A stretch of DNA of 64,000 nucleotides from Lactobacillus sp. CBA3606 (GCF_002970935.1 NZ_CP027194.1:1240001-1304000), one strand, 5' to 3'; shown: positions 18,369 to 27,872, numbered from the stretch's first letter. Numbers and translations are program-made. Notes: generated from the sequence alone by a model not told the origin.

Positions 18369-19427
18369 TTAAGCATGCAATATGTTCTTAGCGGCGTTAA
18401 TATCCCGATCATGGTTAATGCCACATTTTGGACACGTCCATTGTCGGATAGCTAGCCCATGCTTACCATCATCGTAACCACAGTCGGCACAAATTTGGCT
18501 AGTTTTTCTAGGATTCACAGTGACCAGCTGCTTACCATACCAGGCACATTTATATTCAAGTTGAGTGCGCAATTCACGCCAAGCTTGCTTGGCAATTGCA
18601 CGGGCGAGCTGATGTAAATAGTTATTTCGCTGGTTAGCGATTTTCTCGTTATATTTGGCAACCATGAGACGCGCCTTACGATAATTACTGAAGTCATTCA
18701 GTTCACATGGTTCTAAGACTTGATTGTGTTTATCCCACGAAACTTCTTTTTGAGCTTGTAGTCTTCGACGGGCTAACCGTTTTTCCCAATAGTGTTTCTT
18801 TTGTGATAAGGCCTTATCAAAACGAATAGTCGGATATTTGACACCATCACTGGTAATCATTAAATCCGCTACACCCATATCAATTCCCACCGCTTGCTTA
18901 GTTTTAGGCAGTTCTTGCACATCATTATCAACTAACACAATGGCGTAGTATTTGCCGGTAGCAGATAGCCGGATTGTGACATTCTTGATTTTACCGGTGA
19001 GTTGTCGGCCAGATTTAAAGGCAAGACGGCCTAATTTGGGAATTTTAAGCTGATGTTGATCGATTTGACTAATATTATGATTGACTGAATTAGACTGATA
19101 ACTCTGTTTTGGGAATTTTCGTGATTTGAACTTCGGAAAACCAACATGCTCCTTAAATAATTTCTGAAAAGCATGATGCAAATCACGGCTAACGTGTAAA
19201 AGACTGGTTGATTCTGCTTGCTTAAGAAACGGATATTCTTGTTTAAGACACTTAATCAGATAATTCATGCCAAATTCATTGACATAAGATCCACCATTGT
19301 TATGACGCTCAATCTGCATGCTTAATAACTGATTCCAGACAAAACGACAACAGCCAAAATTGTTAATGATTTTGGCTTGTTGGTCAATTTGGGGATAGAT
19401 CCTTGTTTTTATTGCCCGCAGTGTCAT
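18369..19427 (-). CDS. tnpB: TnpB-like RNA-guided nuclease with RuvC-II segment deleted
   Basis: 352 residues, somewhat short for TnpB. The N-terminal region and wedge resemble lactobacillar TnpB; RuvC-I Asp is present in VGIDMGVADLMITSDG; the zinc finger CADCG ... CPKCG and RuvC-III Asp in HDRDINAAKNIL are present. The segment that normally carries the RuvC-II glutamate (xxIEDLNVKGMLKNHKL in relatives) is missing: NNYLHQL runs straight into ARAIAKQAW. The loss is in frame and about 28 codons long. The protein should therefore lack nuclease activity, whether as a dying IS gene or as a DNA-binding-only derivative. Ribosome binding site AGAGG is nine bases before ATG. Confidence 0.88.
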   Translation of the reverse strand: MTLRAIKTRIYPQIDQQAKIINNFGCCRFVWNQLLSMQIERHNNGGSYVNEFGMNYLIKCLKQEYPFLKQAESTSLLHVSRDLHHAFQKLFKEHVGFPKFKSRKFPKQSYQSNSVNHNISQIDQHQLKIPKLGRLAFKSGRQLTGKIKNVTIRLSATGKYYAIVLVDNDVQELPKTKQAVGIDMGVADLMITSDGVKYPTIRFDKALSQKKHYWEKRLARRRLQAQKEVSWDKHNQVLEPCELNDFSNYRKARLMVAKYNEKIANQRNNYLHQLARAIAKQAWRELRTQLEYKCAWYGKQLVTVNPRKTSQICADCGYDDGKHGLAIRQWTCPKCGINHDRDINAAKNILHA

Positions 19428-19666
19428 CTATAAGGACCTCTTTTATTCGTTGGTCATCAATATATGTTTAGCAACTACTTGCTGGTTAGTGGTGCCAATA
19501 ACTTTGGCGGTACATTAACTAATAAGTGACTACAATCGTCGTGACCAATTTCCATCTATTCAATACTAAATACGCATTTTGAAACGATTTCTATTAAATA
19601 GACGCGACGTACAAATCAAAAGCGATTCATCACGTCCTTAAAAGAACGTGTTTCCTCGCCTAATTT

Positions 19667-19698
19667 AAAAAAAAGACCCAAGTCCAATGACTTGAGTC
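19667..19698 (-). terminator. Terminator after the DUF2798 gene
   Basis: Minus strand hairpin GACTCAAGT/ACTTGGGTC followed by a run of eight T. Confidence 0.75.
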
Positions 19699-19713
19699 AA
19701 TCCTACTTAACGC

Positions 19714-20220
19714 TTAATCCTCGTCTTCAACAGTTGAAGATTGTTCTTGGTTAGCAGTCGCTTGTTGCATCTTGCCCAACACCGCACGCGCAATTGGCCC
19801 GACGATTAGAAGTTGGAGCGGTAATGCAACAATCAAGTTAAAAATCCAGGTATGACCATATGTTGCTAACACATGGCTCCCAGTCAGTTCACCTTCCACC
19901 GCAATCCCAAAGAGGGACATGCAAGTTACCATGCCAAGGACCATTAAAACTGAGATGGTAATCCCAATTAAAACGACTCTTTTCCGCATGTAATCATTAA
20001 TGATATATTTGAAAGCTAATCCTTTTGCGATTGGTCCAACGACCAATAAATCTAAAATGATTGCCACTACTAAACCAAGGGGGTAGCCGCTCAAAATTGC
20101 GAGGACTAAGCCATTGCTGAAGCCTTGCGCCATCGTGACATTATAAGCCGTCATAACAAAAACCATCAATCCAGCCATAATCGCCGTGAACACAACTTCT
20201 TCTTTTAAATTACGTGGCAT
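19714..20220 (-). CDS. DUF2798 family membrane protein
   Basis: Small integral membrane protein of 168 residues made of two homologous halves, each with two membrane helices and a PLGLVVAIILDLLVVGPIAKG / LPLQLLIVGPIARAVLG motif, the tandem DUF2798 arrangement. Function is unknown in the family. The ATG at 20220 is chosen because AGGAG lies eleven bases before it; an in-frame GTG at 20232 overlaps the ribosome binding site. An extended -10 candidate, TGCTATAGT, lies about 35 bases upstream. Confidence 0.8.
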   Translation of the reverse strand: MPRNLKEEVVFTAIMAGLMVFVMTAYNVTMAQGFSNGLVLAILSGYPLGLVVAIILDLLVVGPIAKGLAFKYIINDYMRKRVVLIGITISVLMVLGMVTCMSLFGIAVEGELTGSHVLATYGHTWIFNLIVALPLQLLIVGPIARAVLGKMQQATANQEQSSTVEDED

Positions 20221-20340
20221 TTCTATACACACTCCTAGGTTTAGTTTCGAGTGTTACTATAGCACGCGCCATCGAGCCTTCGTAAGTAACAATTTGATGA
20301 CAAATTATAGAACGCTTACAACTTCAGCTCATTGAGCAAC

Positions 20341-20368
20341 AAAAAAAGACCGGCCAAGTGGCCCGATC
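20341..20368 (-). terminator. Terminator after the cytochrome b5-like gene
   Basis: Minus strand hairpin GATCGGGCC/GGCCGGTC with minor mismatch, followed by seven T. Confidence 0.75.
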
Positions 20369-20380
20369 TCTTCACCGTAT

Positions 20381-20620
20381 TTAAGCTTGGTATTGACCGA
20401 CAACCGTTAACTTTGCTAACACTTTTCGGCCATGTGGTGATTGATTATCAATGACTGTCGTTAAATCTTGCCCGGCTAAATTACCATGGTGCTTGCCACC
20501 GGCCCAAGCGGCGATGTTTGTCACATCATAAACAACACCATCAACTGCCACATAAGCGGCCTGACCATTTTCACCATTATATTGTGCTAATTCGGCCTGA
20601 TTAAAAGTCGTTGTACTCAT
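20381..20620 (-). CDS. Cytochrome b5-like haem/steroid-binding domain protein
   Basis: 79-residue soluble protein, a single cytochrome b5 fold: FNQAELAQYNGENGQAAYVAVDGVVYDVT at the start, then AWAGGKHHG and SPHGRKVL, which hold the histidines that would ligate haem. It has no signal peptide or membrane helix, so it is cytoplasmic. Such small b5-like proteins occur in fermentative Firmicutes; the partner is unknown. GGGAG nine bases before ATG. Monocistronic, with its own terminator. Confidence 0.85.
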   Translation of the reverse strand: MSTTTFNQAELAQYNGENGQAAYVAVDGVVYDVTNIAAWAGGKHHGNLAGQDLTTVIDNQSPHGRKVLAKLTVVGQYQA

Positions 20621-20718
20621 TACGCATCACTCCCTATTAAGTTAGTTTAATAGTAAGCTGACTAACCAAACAAAAGCAAACATTCCGCTCGGCACACGTC
20701 AAAAAAAACGTATGTAAG

Positions 20719-20783
20719 TTAGGCGGCCTAATTAGGATTCTGCTAAAAAGCCGGTTGAACCCCGCCGAATCCCCTGAAATAAT
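20719..20783 (+). promoter_or_regulatory. mntH promoter with DtxR/MntR-like operator
   Basis: TTGAAC (20755-20760), 17 bases, AATAAT (20778-20783). Just upstream is the perfect palindrome TTAGG-CGG-CCTAA (20719-20731), followed by a further TTAGG, resembling DtxR-family operators. A manganese-responsive repressor is a reasonable guess given the gene. Confidence 0.5.
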
Positions 20784-20839
20784 TTAATTGGCTACACCGA
20801 CAGCGTACAATGAGCCTGGTTAGAAAGGTGGTCAACTTC

Positions 20840-22417
20840 ATGGGAAAATTTAAAACAAACAACCGGTCGCACAAATTAATAGAGTATGCGAACGGGCCGT
20901 CTTTGGAAGAAATCAACGGTAAGATTGAAGTTCCTAAAAATATCGGCTTTTGGCGAACCCTCTTTGCGTATTCTGGGCCGGGCGCACTAGTGGCGGTCGG
21001 TTATATGGATCCTGGTAACTGGTCAACGTCGATTACCGGTGGTCAAAATTTCCAATATTTATTAATGTCTGTCATCTTGATGTCAAGTTTGATTGCGATG
21101 TTACTGCAATACATGGCCGCTAAACTTGGTATCGTGAGTCAGATGGATCTGGCCCAAGCGATTCGGGCCCGCACCAGTAAATCATTAGGAATTGTTCTGT
21201 GGCTCTTAACCGAATTAGCGATTATGGCCACTGATATTGCGGAAGTCATTGGGGCCGCAATCGCCTTGTACTTGTTGTTCCATATTCCGTTAATCATTGC
21301 CGTCTTAATCACCGTTTTTGATGTTTTGCTTCTATTATTATTAACTAAGATTGGCTTTCGTAAGATTGAAGCAATCGTGGTTTGTCTGATTCTCGTCATC
21401 TTGCTCGTGTTCGTCTACCAAGTCGCCTTGTCTAATCCCAACTGGGGACAAGTCATTGCCGGCTTAGTCCCAACTAGTCAAACCTTTTCCAATAGTAAAA
21501 CAGTCGCTGGCATGACGCCCTTGAGTGGCGCTTTAGGGATTATCGGGGCGACTGTAATGCCGCATAATCTGTACTTGCATTCCGCAATCTCACAGACACG
21601 TAAAATCGATCATCATGATGAAGCCGACGTGGCCCGCACGGTTAAATTCGCCAGCTTGGATTCTAATATCCAACTCACAGCCGCCTTTTTCGTCAACGCC
21701 TTGCTCCTAATCATGGGCGTGGCTGTTTTCAAGACTGGCGCCGTTAAAGACCCCTCATTCTTCGGCCTTTACCAAGCCTTATCCAATACGTCGACACTTA
21801 GTAATGGGCTATTAATTGACGTTGCTCGTTCCGGCGTTTTATCCGTCCTCTTCGCAGTGGCACTATTAGCTTCTGGTCAAAATTCGACTATTACAGGTAC
21901 CTTAACCGGGCAGGTCATCATGGAAGGGTTCGTCCACATGCGGATGCCGCTCTGGTTACGTCGGCTTGTCACCCGGTTATTATCCGTGATTCCGGTTATT
22001 ATCTGTGTCCTACTAACGAGTGGCAAAAGTGCCCTCGCTGAACACGAAGCCTTGAACGACTTGATGAACAATTCGCAAGTCTTTCTCGCATTTGCGTTGC
22101 CCTTCTCAATGCTACCGCTCTTGATGATGACCGATAGTGCCGCTGAAATGGGGCAACGTTTCAAAAACAAATTGTGGATTAAGGGCCTCGGTTGGCTATC
22201 AGTCATTGGCCTAACTGGTCTCAACTTACTTGGTCTGCCATCACAAGTTGCGGGCTTCTTTGGCGATAATGCCACGGCGACTCAATTAACCATTGCCAAC
22301 TTGATTGCCGGTGGTTTAATTCTCATCATCTTAGCATTATTAGCTTGGACCGTAATTGAACTTTATCGTGGTAATCAACGTTACGCGGCTAAATTAGCGC
22401 TTAAGGAAAAAAACTAG
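20840..22417 (+). CDS. mntH: Nramp-family Mn2+/H+ symporter MntH
   Basis: Proton-coupled divalent metal importer, mainly for manganese, in the cytoplasmic membrane. 525 residues with about eleven membrane helices. The Nramp metal-site motifs are clear: [10 protein letters not shown] in helix 1 and [14 protein letters not shown] in helix 6. ATG 20840 is chosen because AAAGGTGG lies eight bases before it; an ATG at 20810 is in frame without a site. A palindromic operator and promoter lie upstream and a strong terminator downstream, so it is transcribed alone. Lactobacilli depend on manganese for oxidative-stress tolerance. Confidence 0.95.
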   Translation: MGKFKTNNRSHKLIEYANGPSLEEINGKIEVPKNIGFWRTLFAYSGPGALVAVGYMDPGNWSTSITGGQNFQYLLMSVILMSSLIAMLLQYMAAKLGIVSQMDLAQAIRARTSKSLGIVLWLLTELAIMATDIAEVIGAAIALYLLFHIPLIIAVLITVFDVLLLLLLTKIGFRKIEAIVVCLILVILLVFVYQVALSNPNWGQVIAGLVPTSQTFSNSKTVAGMTPLSGALGIIGATVMPHNLYLHSAISQTRKIDHHDEADVARTVKFASLDSNIQLTAAFFVNALLLIMGVAVFKTGAVKDPSFFGLYQALSNTSTLSNGLLIDVARSGVLSVLFAVALLASGQNSTITGTLTGQVIMEGFVHMRMPLWLRRLVTRLLSVIPVIICVLLTSGKSALAEHEALNDLMNNSQVFLAFALPFSMLPLLMMTDSAAEMGQRFKNKLWIKGLGWLSVIGLTGLNLLGLPSQVAGFFGDNATATQLTIANLIAGGLILIILALLAWTVIELYRGNQRYAAKLALKEKN

Positions 22418-22426
22418 CTGCCGTTT

Positions 22427-22480
22427 AAAAAGCGCTTTGTTAAACAATGACGACTGTCACTGCTTAGCAAAGCGCTTTTT
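22427..22480. terminator. Bidirectional terminator mntH / GGDEF gene
   Basis: Perfect 13-bp arms AAAAAGCGCTTTG / CAAAGCGCTTTTT giving T-runs on both strands between convergent genes. Confidence 0.9.
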
Positions 22481-22487
22481 ATTTACC

Positions 22488-23618
22488 CTAATCGGTCGTA
22501 ATTTGCATCCGACCATGCCGTTTTGAATGGTATAAATTATGATCTACACGATTATAAAAATCGGTTGGTGTCGCATCTGCTACTGTCAATGTTGACACCC
22601 CAACCGAAATCGAAATCGGAATTTGCTGATTACCGAAGTTTACGGTCAAGTGATTTAACGCACCAAAGATTTGGCGAACCACCTGATTAGTGCTAGCAAG
22701 GTCATAACCTGGAAAGAGCACATTAAATTCCTCGCCACCCGTTCGATACAACTTCACTTGTGAGTCATTGGCATCAATCACAGTTTGAACAACATCGGCA
22801 ACGTGTTGTAAAACCCGGTCTCCCGCCAAGTGACCGTACGTATCATTCACTTGCTTGAAGTGATCAATATCAAACATCATCATTGATAACTTCAAATGAT
22901 TCTTTGAACTATCATCAAATAAGTATTTGATTTCACCCGTATAGGCGGCAAAATTTTCAGTTTGTGTTAACGCATCGTGACTTGCATATTGCGCTAACCG
23001 CAACTTAAACTGACTGTCGCGCGTCAACATGGTCACGTAGGCGTAGAGCAGCAGTTCAAAAATGGCTAAGTATAACCATTCTTGAAAGAAGGTTGACCAG
23101 CTCAATTCAAATTTAAGCTTCATCCAAAACCACAACAAGCCTCCAAATGGTAAGCCGACTAACATGTAAATTAGCCATGCATCGTGACGGCTTTGAAACC
23201 GAATCCGAATATAATTCAGTACCAAAAAGAAAACCATTAACGTCAATGCATGCCCCCATGATTGCCAGTAGCCAATCGAGTGATCAAAGAGCATGTAGAG
23301 GATAATGACTGGAAATAGTAAATAATACGGAATGCGAATATTTAAAAAGTAACCACAGAAAATAATCGCAATTAACTGGAAATTCATAAATTGCCAAGCC
23401 GTCGATTGCCCAACGATCAACGACTGCAACCCAAACACAAATATCAGCATGTAAATCACCCCATGCCAAGAGTTGACAACATCATCAGCAATATTAATGT
23501 GTCGGGCATGCAACCATGACGTAATCCAGTTAAAAAGAACCCAATATAACGTAAAGACACCTAAAATAAAGAAAATGCTCGTTATAAATGGGGGCACCTG
23601 CCAGTTAGACCATGTCAT
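22488..23618 (-). CDS. Membrane-bound diguanylate cyclase (GGDEF)
   Basis: Makes c-di-GMP from two GTP. Residues 1-200 form about six to seven membrane helices, a sensor region of unknown ligand; residues about 210-376 are the GGDEF domain, with MMFDIDHFKQVNDTYGHLAGD, signature RTGGEEFNV at about residue 295, and ISVGVS. The inhibitory RxxD site normally just before the signature is absent, so product inhibition through it is not expected. It follows the EAL gene by 14 bases, so synthesis and breakdown enzymes share an operon. A likely target is the PilZ-containing synthase at 54676-56652. AAGGA seven bases before ATG. Confidence 0.93.
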   Translation of the reverse strand: MTWSNWQVPPFITSIFFILGVFTLYWVLFNWITSWLHARHINIADDVVNSWHGVIYMLIFVFGLQSLIVGQSTAWQFMNFQLIAIIFCGYFLNIRIPYYLLFPVIILYMLFDHSIGYWQSWGHALTLMVFFLVLNYIRIRFQSRHDAWLIYMLVGLPFGGLLWFWMKLKFELSWSTFFQEWLYLAIFELLLYAYVTMLTRDSQFKLRLAQYASHDALTQTENFAAYTGEIKYLFDDSSKNHLKLSMMMFDIDHFKQVNDTYGHLAGDRVLQHVADVVQTVIDANDSQVKLYRTGGEEFNVLFPGYDLASTNQVVRQIFGALNHLTVNFGNQQIPISISVGVSTLTVADATPTDFYNRVDHNLYHSKRHGRMQITTD

Positions 23619-23632
23619 AAGTATGTCCTTCC

Positions 23633-24328
23633 TTATTGACGACCATCACTTACTTGGTGACCTGACGATTGCGGGCATTTAACAACTAGTTGCGGCTTAC
23701 CATATAGATAACCCTGATGTAATTCAATCCCTAATTGTTGTGCCATAGCTTGATCCTGCTCATCTTCGACCCCTTCTAAAATCAAGTCAAGATGATACTG
23801 CTTGGCAATCGTCTGCCAAAAAGCTAACGCCGTTGGAATTTGATCAGCTTTTCCGCTCATCCGCAAATTCTGCATGGCAAACTTAATCTGGTCGACAAAC
23901 GGCAGCACAGGTTCAATATTATCAAATGTGTTGGAGCCAGTCCCCACGTCATCGATACTTAACTTAATCCCATATTGACGAAAAAGCATACTGTATTTTT
24001 GAATTTCCGTCACAGTTGGACTTTCAGTTAACTCAATGGTTAAAGCCGCTGGATTCAACCGTTTCTTTAAATAAATAATCGTCCCTAGCATCCGTTCATC
24101 TTCGGCTTGTTCCCGATTCAGATTTAAGGCTAGAACCCGATTAGTTGTTTTAGTCGCTAATTGACCGGCCAATTCTTCTAATAAGCTGGCTTGCTTCATC
24201 AATGGTAATTCGGTAAAAGTTGCGGGTACAGCCCACTGACCATGCGTTTCTTTACGTAATAATAGTTCATAACCAAAAATTGATTTTTGATTGCGATCAA
24301 CTTGTGGTTGAACAAAAAAGCGATACAT
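23633..24328 (-). CDS. c-di-GMP phosphodiesterase (EAL domain)
   Basis: Stand-alone EAL domain of about 231 residues without membrane helix. Catalytic positions look intact: YELLLR (the EAL motif as ELL), NLN, ELTES, IDDVGTG, the following IKFA lysine, EGVE and QGYLYG. It should hydrolyse c-di-GMP to pGpG. The ATG at 24328 has GGGGG eleven bases before it; an ATG at 24346 and a TTG at 24367 are in frame but have no site. First gene of the EAL-GGDEF operon. Confidence 0.92.
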   Translation of the reverse strand: MYRFFVQPQVDRNQKSIFGYELLLRKETHGQWAVPATFTELPLMKQASLLEELAGQLATKTTNRVLALNLNREQAEDERMLGTIIYLKKRLNPAALTIELTESPTVTEIQKYSMLFRQYGIKLSIDDVGTGSNTFDNIEPVLPFVDQIKFAMQNLRMSGKADQIPTALAFWQTIAKQYHLDLILEGVEDEQDQAMAQQLGIELHQGYLYGKPQLVVKCPQSSGHQVSDGRQ

Positions 24329-24378
24329 CTTACAAAAAACCCCCATTTCTAACTTGATTTGTGTCAATTTAAATTAAC

Positions 24379-24387
24379 ATTCTAGCA
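24379..24387 (-). promoter_or_regulatory. Promoter of the EAL-GGDEF operon
   Basis: Extended -10 element TGCTAGAAT on the minus strand about 50 bases before the EAL start; no clear -35. Confidence 0.4.
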
Positions 24388-24456
24388 CGCTATAAGTATA
24401 GCCTTTTATTCATTAAATATCGACACAAAATCCACCAACCGCTTGAATTTTAGCAG

Positions 24457-25059
24457 CTAACTGGCACTGCCTAACCAAATCCCCATGAGGTAAGTCATTA
24501 GCGCCGTCGCCACCCCAACCAAAATATTGCGCCAAATTATTTTATGCACCGGCACAACCGTATGACGCGCACTAACGGTCGCATTTAGCGTCAACGCCAC
24601 GCCCATTGCCACTAGGGTGTTGAGCAACCGCCAACGGGGTAGCGACAAACTAATGGCAGCCAACGGAATCAAAGCCCCCCCGATAAAAGCCAGCAGTGAT
24701 GTTGCGGCCGCGTGGAGCGGATTTAAAACATCGATGGCTTGTAATCGGGTTTGTGCTTGGTCAGCTTCCGCTACTGGTGCCGTCGCTAACTGTAATTTTA
24801 ACTGGCTTAATTGCACATCCTTTTGGGCACTGACCGACACATATTCGCCGCCCGCCATCGAGCAGGCCCCAGCAATCATGCCCGAAACGCCACTAATCAG
24901 CAGCGTCGTTGCACTTAAATCCGCGCCCACCGCCCCTAAGACAATGCCGGACACTGAAATAATGCCATCATTGGCCCCTAAAATACCCGCACGTAAAACA
25001 TTTAATTGATTCCAAAAGTGATAATATCGCCGTTGCCATTGCTTAAACCAGATTAACAT
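24457..25059 (-). CDS. VIT1/CCC1-family Fe/Mn transporter
   Basis: Membrane protein of 200 residues with the family signature LRAGILGANDGIISVSG in helix 1 and AGACSMAGGEYVSVSAQKD after helix 2. Members move Fe2+ or Mn2+ out of the cytoplasm in exchange for protons. Compared with longer VIT proteins, the cytoplasmic metal-binding helices are short (about residues 75-105). AAGGGG eleven bases before ATG. It could balance uptake by MntH nearby, but this is inference. Confidence 0.85.
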   Translation of the reverse strand: MLIWFKQWQRRYYHFWNQLNVLRAGILGANDGIISVSGIVLGAVGADLSATTLLISGVSGMIAGACSMAGGEYVSVSAQKDVQLSQLKLQLATAPVAEADQAQTRLQAIDVLNPLHAAATSLLAFIGGALIPLAAISLSLPRWRLLNTLVAMGVALTLNATVSARHTVVPVHKIIWRNILVGVATALMTYLMGIWLGSAS

Positions 25060-25135
25060 TTTGCTTAATGCCCCTTCTAATCAATTTTTTGAAAAAAATA
25101 ACGTCGAGTCCGGTGACCCGACGCTACCATGCCAC

Positions 25136-25717
25136 TTAACGCACCAGCTTATCCCAAATAACCACTTCATGACGGGCTAGTGATTGTGGCACATCAATAA
25201 TTCGTTGATTCGCACTCCCACGAAATTGGAGTGACAAATCCATTTGGTCTTTTAAAAATCGACCGTCCACTAAAATATCAATTAACGACAACATTTTTAA
25301 TTTATCCGTAGAATCTTGTTGCAGCTCATCCCAGGTATACCCTGACCATGACCAGATATCTTTCGTCTGCCCAAATTCTTGGCGAACACGTTCACAAATT
25401 CGAATTCCAACTTGGGTATTCAAAAATGGTTCGCCACCTAACAACGTCAAACCTTGCACATAATCTTGGCTTAAATCGTCAATAATTTGTTGTTCAAGCT
25501 CTGCCGTATAGGGCTGTCCATAATGGAAATTTTGAGCGGCCACGTTATAGCAACCGGGACAGCGAAATGGACAGCCACTTAGATATAAGCTACAACGGAC
25601 CCCTTCACCATCGACAAAATTAAACGCTTTATAGTCAGCAACATATTGTTCACTTAGCTCCTCCGCTAACCATTCTTTGGGCATCGGATTGTTTGGTCCT
25701 TTCGTAACGTGCGGCAT
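25136..25717 (-). CDS. nrdG: Anaerobic ribonucleotide reductase activating protein
   Basis: Radical SAM enzyme that installs the glycyl radical on NrdD under anaerobic conditions. The iron-sulfur motif CPFRCPGC (CX3CX2C; Cys49, 53, 56) follows FVDGEGVRCSLYLSG. 193 residues. The start at 25717 has GGAG ten bases upstream; an in-frame ATG at 25684 is an alternative. It overlaps the 3' end of nrdD, indicating translational coupling. Confidence 0.95.
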   Translation of the reverse strand: MPHVTKGPNNPMPKEWLAEELSEQYVADYKAFNFVDGEGVRCSLYLSGCPFRCPGCYNVAAQNFHYGQPYTAELEQQIIDDLSQDYVQGLTLLGGEPFLNTQVGIRICERVRQEFGQTKDIWSWSGYTWDELQQDSTDKLKMLSLIDILVDGRFLKDQMDLSLQFRGSANQRIIDVPQSLARHEVVIWDKLVR

Positions 25718-27872
25718 TTTTTATCATCTCCGGTGACATATTTTTTTGACGTGACGTAATCTCAACGTGGCGACCATGCACCATCGGCCGTTGTTGGGGA
25801 TTTCCTAAATAACCACAAGTCCGCTTCACCACATCACACGTTTTAGGGTCATGATTACCACATTGCGGACACACAAAGCCACGAGCAGTTGACTTAAATT
25901 CTCCTTTAAACCCACATTCAAAACACTGGTCAATCGCCGTATTAGTGCCCAAATAACCGACATGATCATAGGCCCAATCCCAGACAGCTTCCAACGCTTT
26001 CGGATTTTGCGTCAGGTTTGGATATTCACAGTAATGAATGAAACCGCCGGACGCATACTTGGGAAACCGTTCTTCTAACGTTAATTTATCAAACGGTGTT
26101 GGATGTTTCCGGACATCATAGTGAAAACTATTCGTATAATATTCCTTATCCGTCACATCTGGCACCCGACCAAACTTCAAGATGTCATCACGACAAAATG
26201 TATCCGTTAAGGATTCCGCCGGCGTTGAATAGAGGCTATAATGATACCCACTCGCTTGCGCCCATTGCTGACACTTATCGCGCAACGCCTTGACAACTTT
26301 TTCGGCAAACGCTAAAGCCGCAGCATCTTGCTCCCAATCCGGGCCAAAAAAGGTGGTACAAACTTCATAGATTCCAATGTAGCCCAGTGAAATCGTCGCT
26401 CGTTCATTTTTAAATAAGGCATCAACCGACTCGCCTGGTTGTAGGCGTTTCCCAAAAGCCCCATACATATAGAGTAACGGCGCATTTTCAGGCTGGGCTT
26501 CCTTGGTCCGTTCAATTCGATAGGCTAATGCTTGATGACACGTCGCCATCCGTTCTTCGAAAATCTCCCAAAATAACGTTTGGTCTCCGTGAGCTGATAA
26601 AGCAATCCGCGGTAGATTAACGGTCACGACGCCTAAATTCATCCGCCCCGAGTTCACTTCGACCCCATTTTCATCCCGCCAACCTTGTAAAAAGGAACGA
26701 CAGCCCATCGGTGTTTTGAAGCTACCAGTCAAAGCCTTGATTTTGTCATACATTAATAAATCAGGATACATTCGCTTGGTCGCACACGCAATCGCTAAGC
26801 TTTTAATATCATAGTTCGGGTCAGTTGGATCGAGATTCAACCCACGTTTGACTGTAAAAATTAGCTTCGGAAAAATCGCTGTCCGCTGTTCTTTACCTAA
26901 GCCTTTAATCCGAATTTTAAGAATGGCTGTTTGAATTTCACGTTCAATCCAACTCGTGCCTAAGCCAAAATTGACCGTCGTAAAGGGTGTCTGTCCCTGA
27001 GATGAATATAGCGTATTAATCTCATACTCTAGTGCTTGCATCGCATCATAAATATCTTTTTTAGTTTTGGTCTGCGCATAGGCCTCACGCTGCGCTGCGA
27101 CAACCCATTTTTCAGCATCAGCTAAATGTTTTTGATAATTAATTGCCGCAAATGGCGCCAATAACTGATCAACACGATTCGCTGAACAGCCACCATATTG
27201 TAATGACGCCACGTTAGCAATGATTTGAGCCATCTGGGCGGTGGCTGTTTGAATAGAGCGGGGTGAGGCAACTTCGGCATTTCCAATTTTATAACCATTT
27301 TTAAACATGCCATCAAAATCAATTAGACAACAGTTTGTTTCTGGCGTAACTGGTGAATAATCCAAGTCATGCCAATGGATATCGCCACGCAAATGCGCTT
27401 TAGCCACCAAATCAGGTAACATTTTGAGCCCAATCGCCCGACTTGCGGCCCCGGCTTCTAAGTCCCGTTGCGTGTTAAACACGTTGCTATCCTTATTCGC
27501 ATTTTCATGAACCACATTGGCATCACGACTGAATAACTGCTCAATCCGGTCCCGCACATTCGTGGCCGCAGAAAATCGCGCTTGTTCCGCAATAAAATAA
27601 TCTTGATAAGCTTTAGCCGCCGTCGTTAAATCCAAGTCCTGTAGAATTTGAATCAACGCTGGTCGTAATTCACGGGTTTCAATGGCCGTGGCGGTCCGAT
27701 AATGTACGACTAACGCTTGCCGCACTGCTTGGCGATCAGCCTCAGCTGGTACTAATTGTGCTAGAACATAATTCAATTTATAAGGATGAAACTTAGTTTG
27801 CGTTCCCCCACGTTTAATGACCGGTAATTCTCGTAACTGATCTAAACTAGTTGCTGCTGCCCTTGTTCCCAT
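25650..27872 (-). CDS. nrdD: Anaerobic ribonucleoside-triphosphate reductase
   Basis: Class III reductase making deoxyribonucleotides without oxygen. 740 residues: an N-terminal ATP-cone (VIKRGGTQTKFHPYKLNYVL), the barrel domain, a C-terminal zinc site (CFECG ... CPQCG) and the glycyl radical motif RTCGYLGNP at about residue 700. GGGGG six bases before ATG. Operon with nrdG. A candidate NrdR box lies 80 bases upstream, and an inverted repeat (about 27910-27938) lies in the leader. Confidence 0.96.
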   Translation of the reverse strand: MGTRAAATSLDQLRELPVIKRGGTQTKFHPYKLNYVLAQLVPAEADRQAVRQALVVHYRTATAIETRELRPALIQILQDLDLTTAAKAYQDYFIAEQARFSAATNVRDRIEQLFSRDANVVHENANKDSNVFNTQRDLEAGAASRAIGLKMLPDLVAKAHLRGDIHWHDLDYSPVTPETNCCLIDFDGMFKNGYKIGNAEVASPRSIQTATAQMAQIIANVASLQYGGCSANRVDQLLAPFAAINYQKHLADAEKWVVAAQREAYAQTKTKKDIYDAMQALEYEINTLYSSQGQTPFTTVNFGLGTSWIEREIQTAILKIRIKGLGKEQRTAIFPKLIFTVKRGLNLDPTDPNYDIKSLAIACATKRMYPDLLMYDKIKALTGSFKTPMGCRSFLQGWRDENGVEVNSGRMNLGVVTVNLPRIALSAHGDQTLFWEIFEERMATCHQALAYRIERTKEAQPENAPLLYMYGAFGKRLQPGESVDALFKNERATISLGYIGIYEVCTTFFGPDWEQDAAALAFAEKVVKALRDKCQQWAQASGYHYSLYSTPAESLTDTFCRDDILKFGRVPDVTDKEYYTNSFHYDVRKHPTPFDKLTLEERFPKYASGGFIHYCEYPNLTQNPKALEAVWDWAYDHVGYLGTNTAIDQCFECGFKGEFKSTARGFVCPQCGNHDPKTCDVVKRTCGYLGNPQQRPMVHGRHVEITSRQKNMSPEMIKNAARYERTKQSDAQRMVSGGAK

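Larger units (their letters stand above)
18241..19655 (-). mobile_element. TnpB-only IS200/IS605-family element (IS1341-like), probably decayed
   Basis: A tnpB gene flanked by hairpin ends with no tnpA. The right end (18241-18275) has the hairpin CTCGG/CCGAG followed by GTAGTTCAC, the terminal motif common in lactobacillar IS605-type elements. The left end holds a hairpin with arms CACGT/ACGTG (19631-19650); its exact tip is uncertain. Without TnpA it cannot move on its own. Confidence 0.75.

Noticed and set aside
18241-19655. Complete IS605 with TnpA
   Set aside because: No Y1 transposase frame is present in the element or its flanks.
20755-20839. Upstream ATG of mntH at 20810 as start
   Set aside because: The strong AAAGGTGG site eight bases before the ATG at 20840 decides for the shorter protein.
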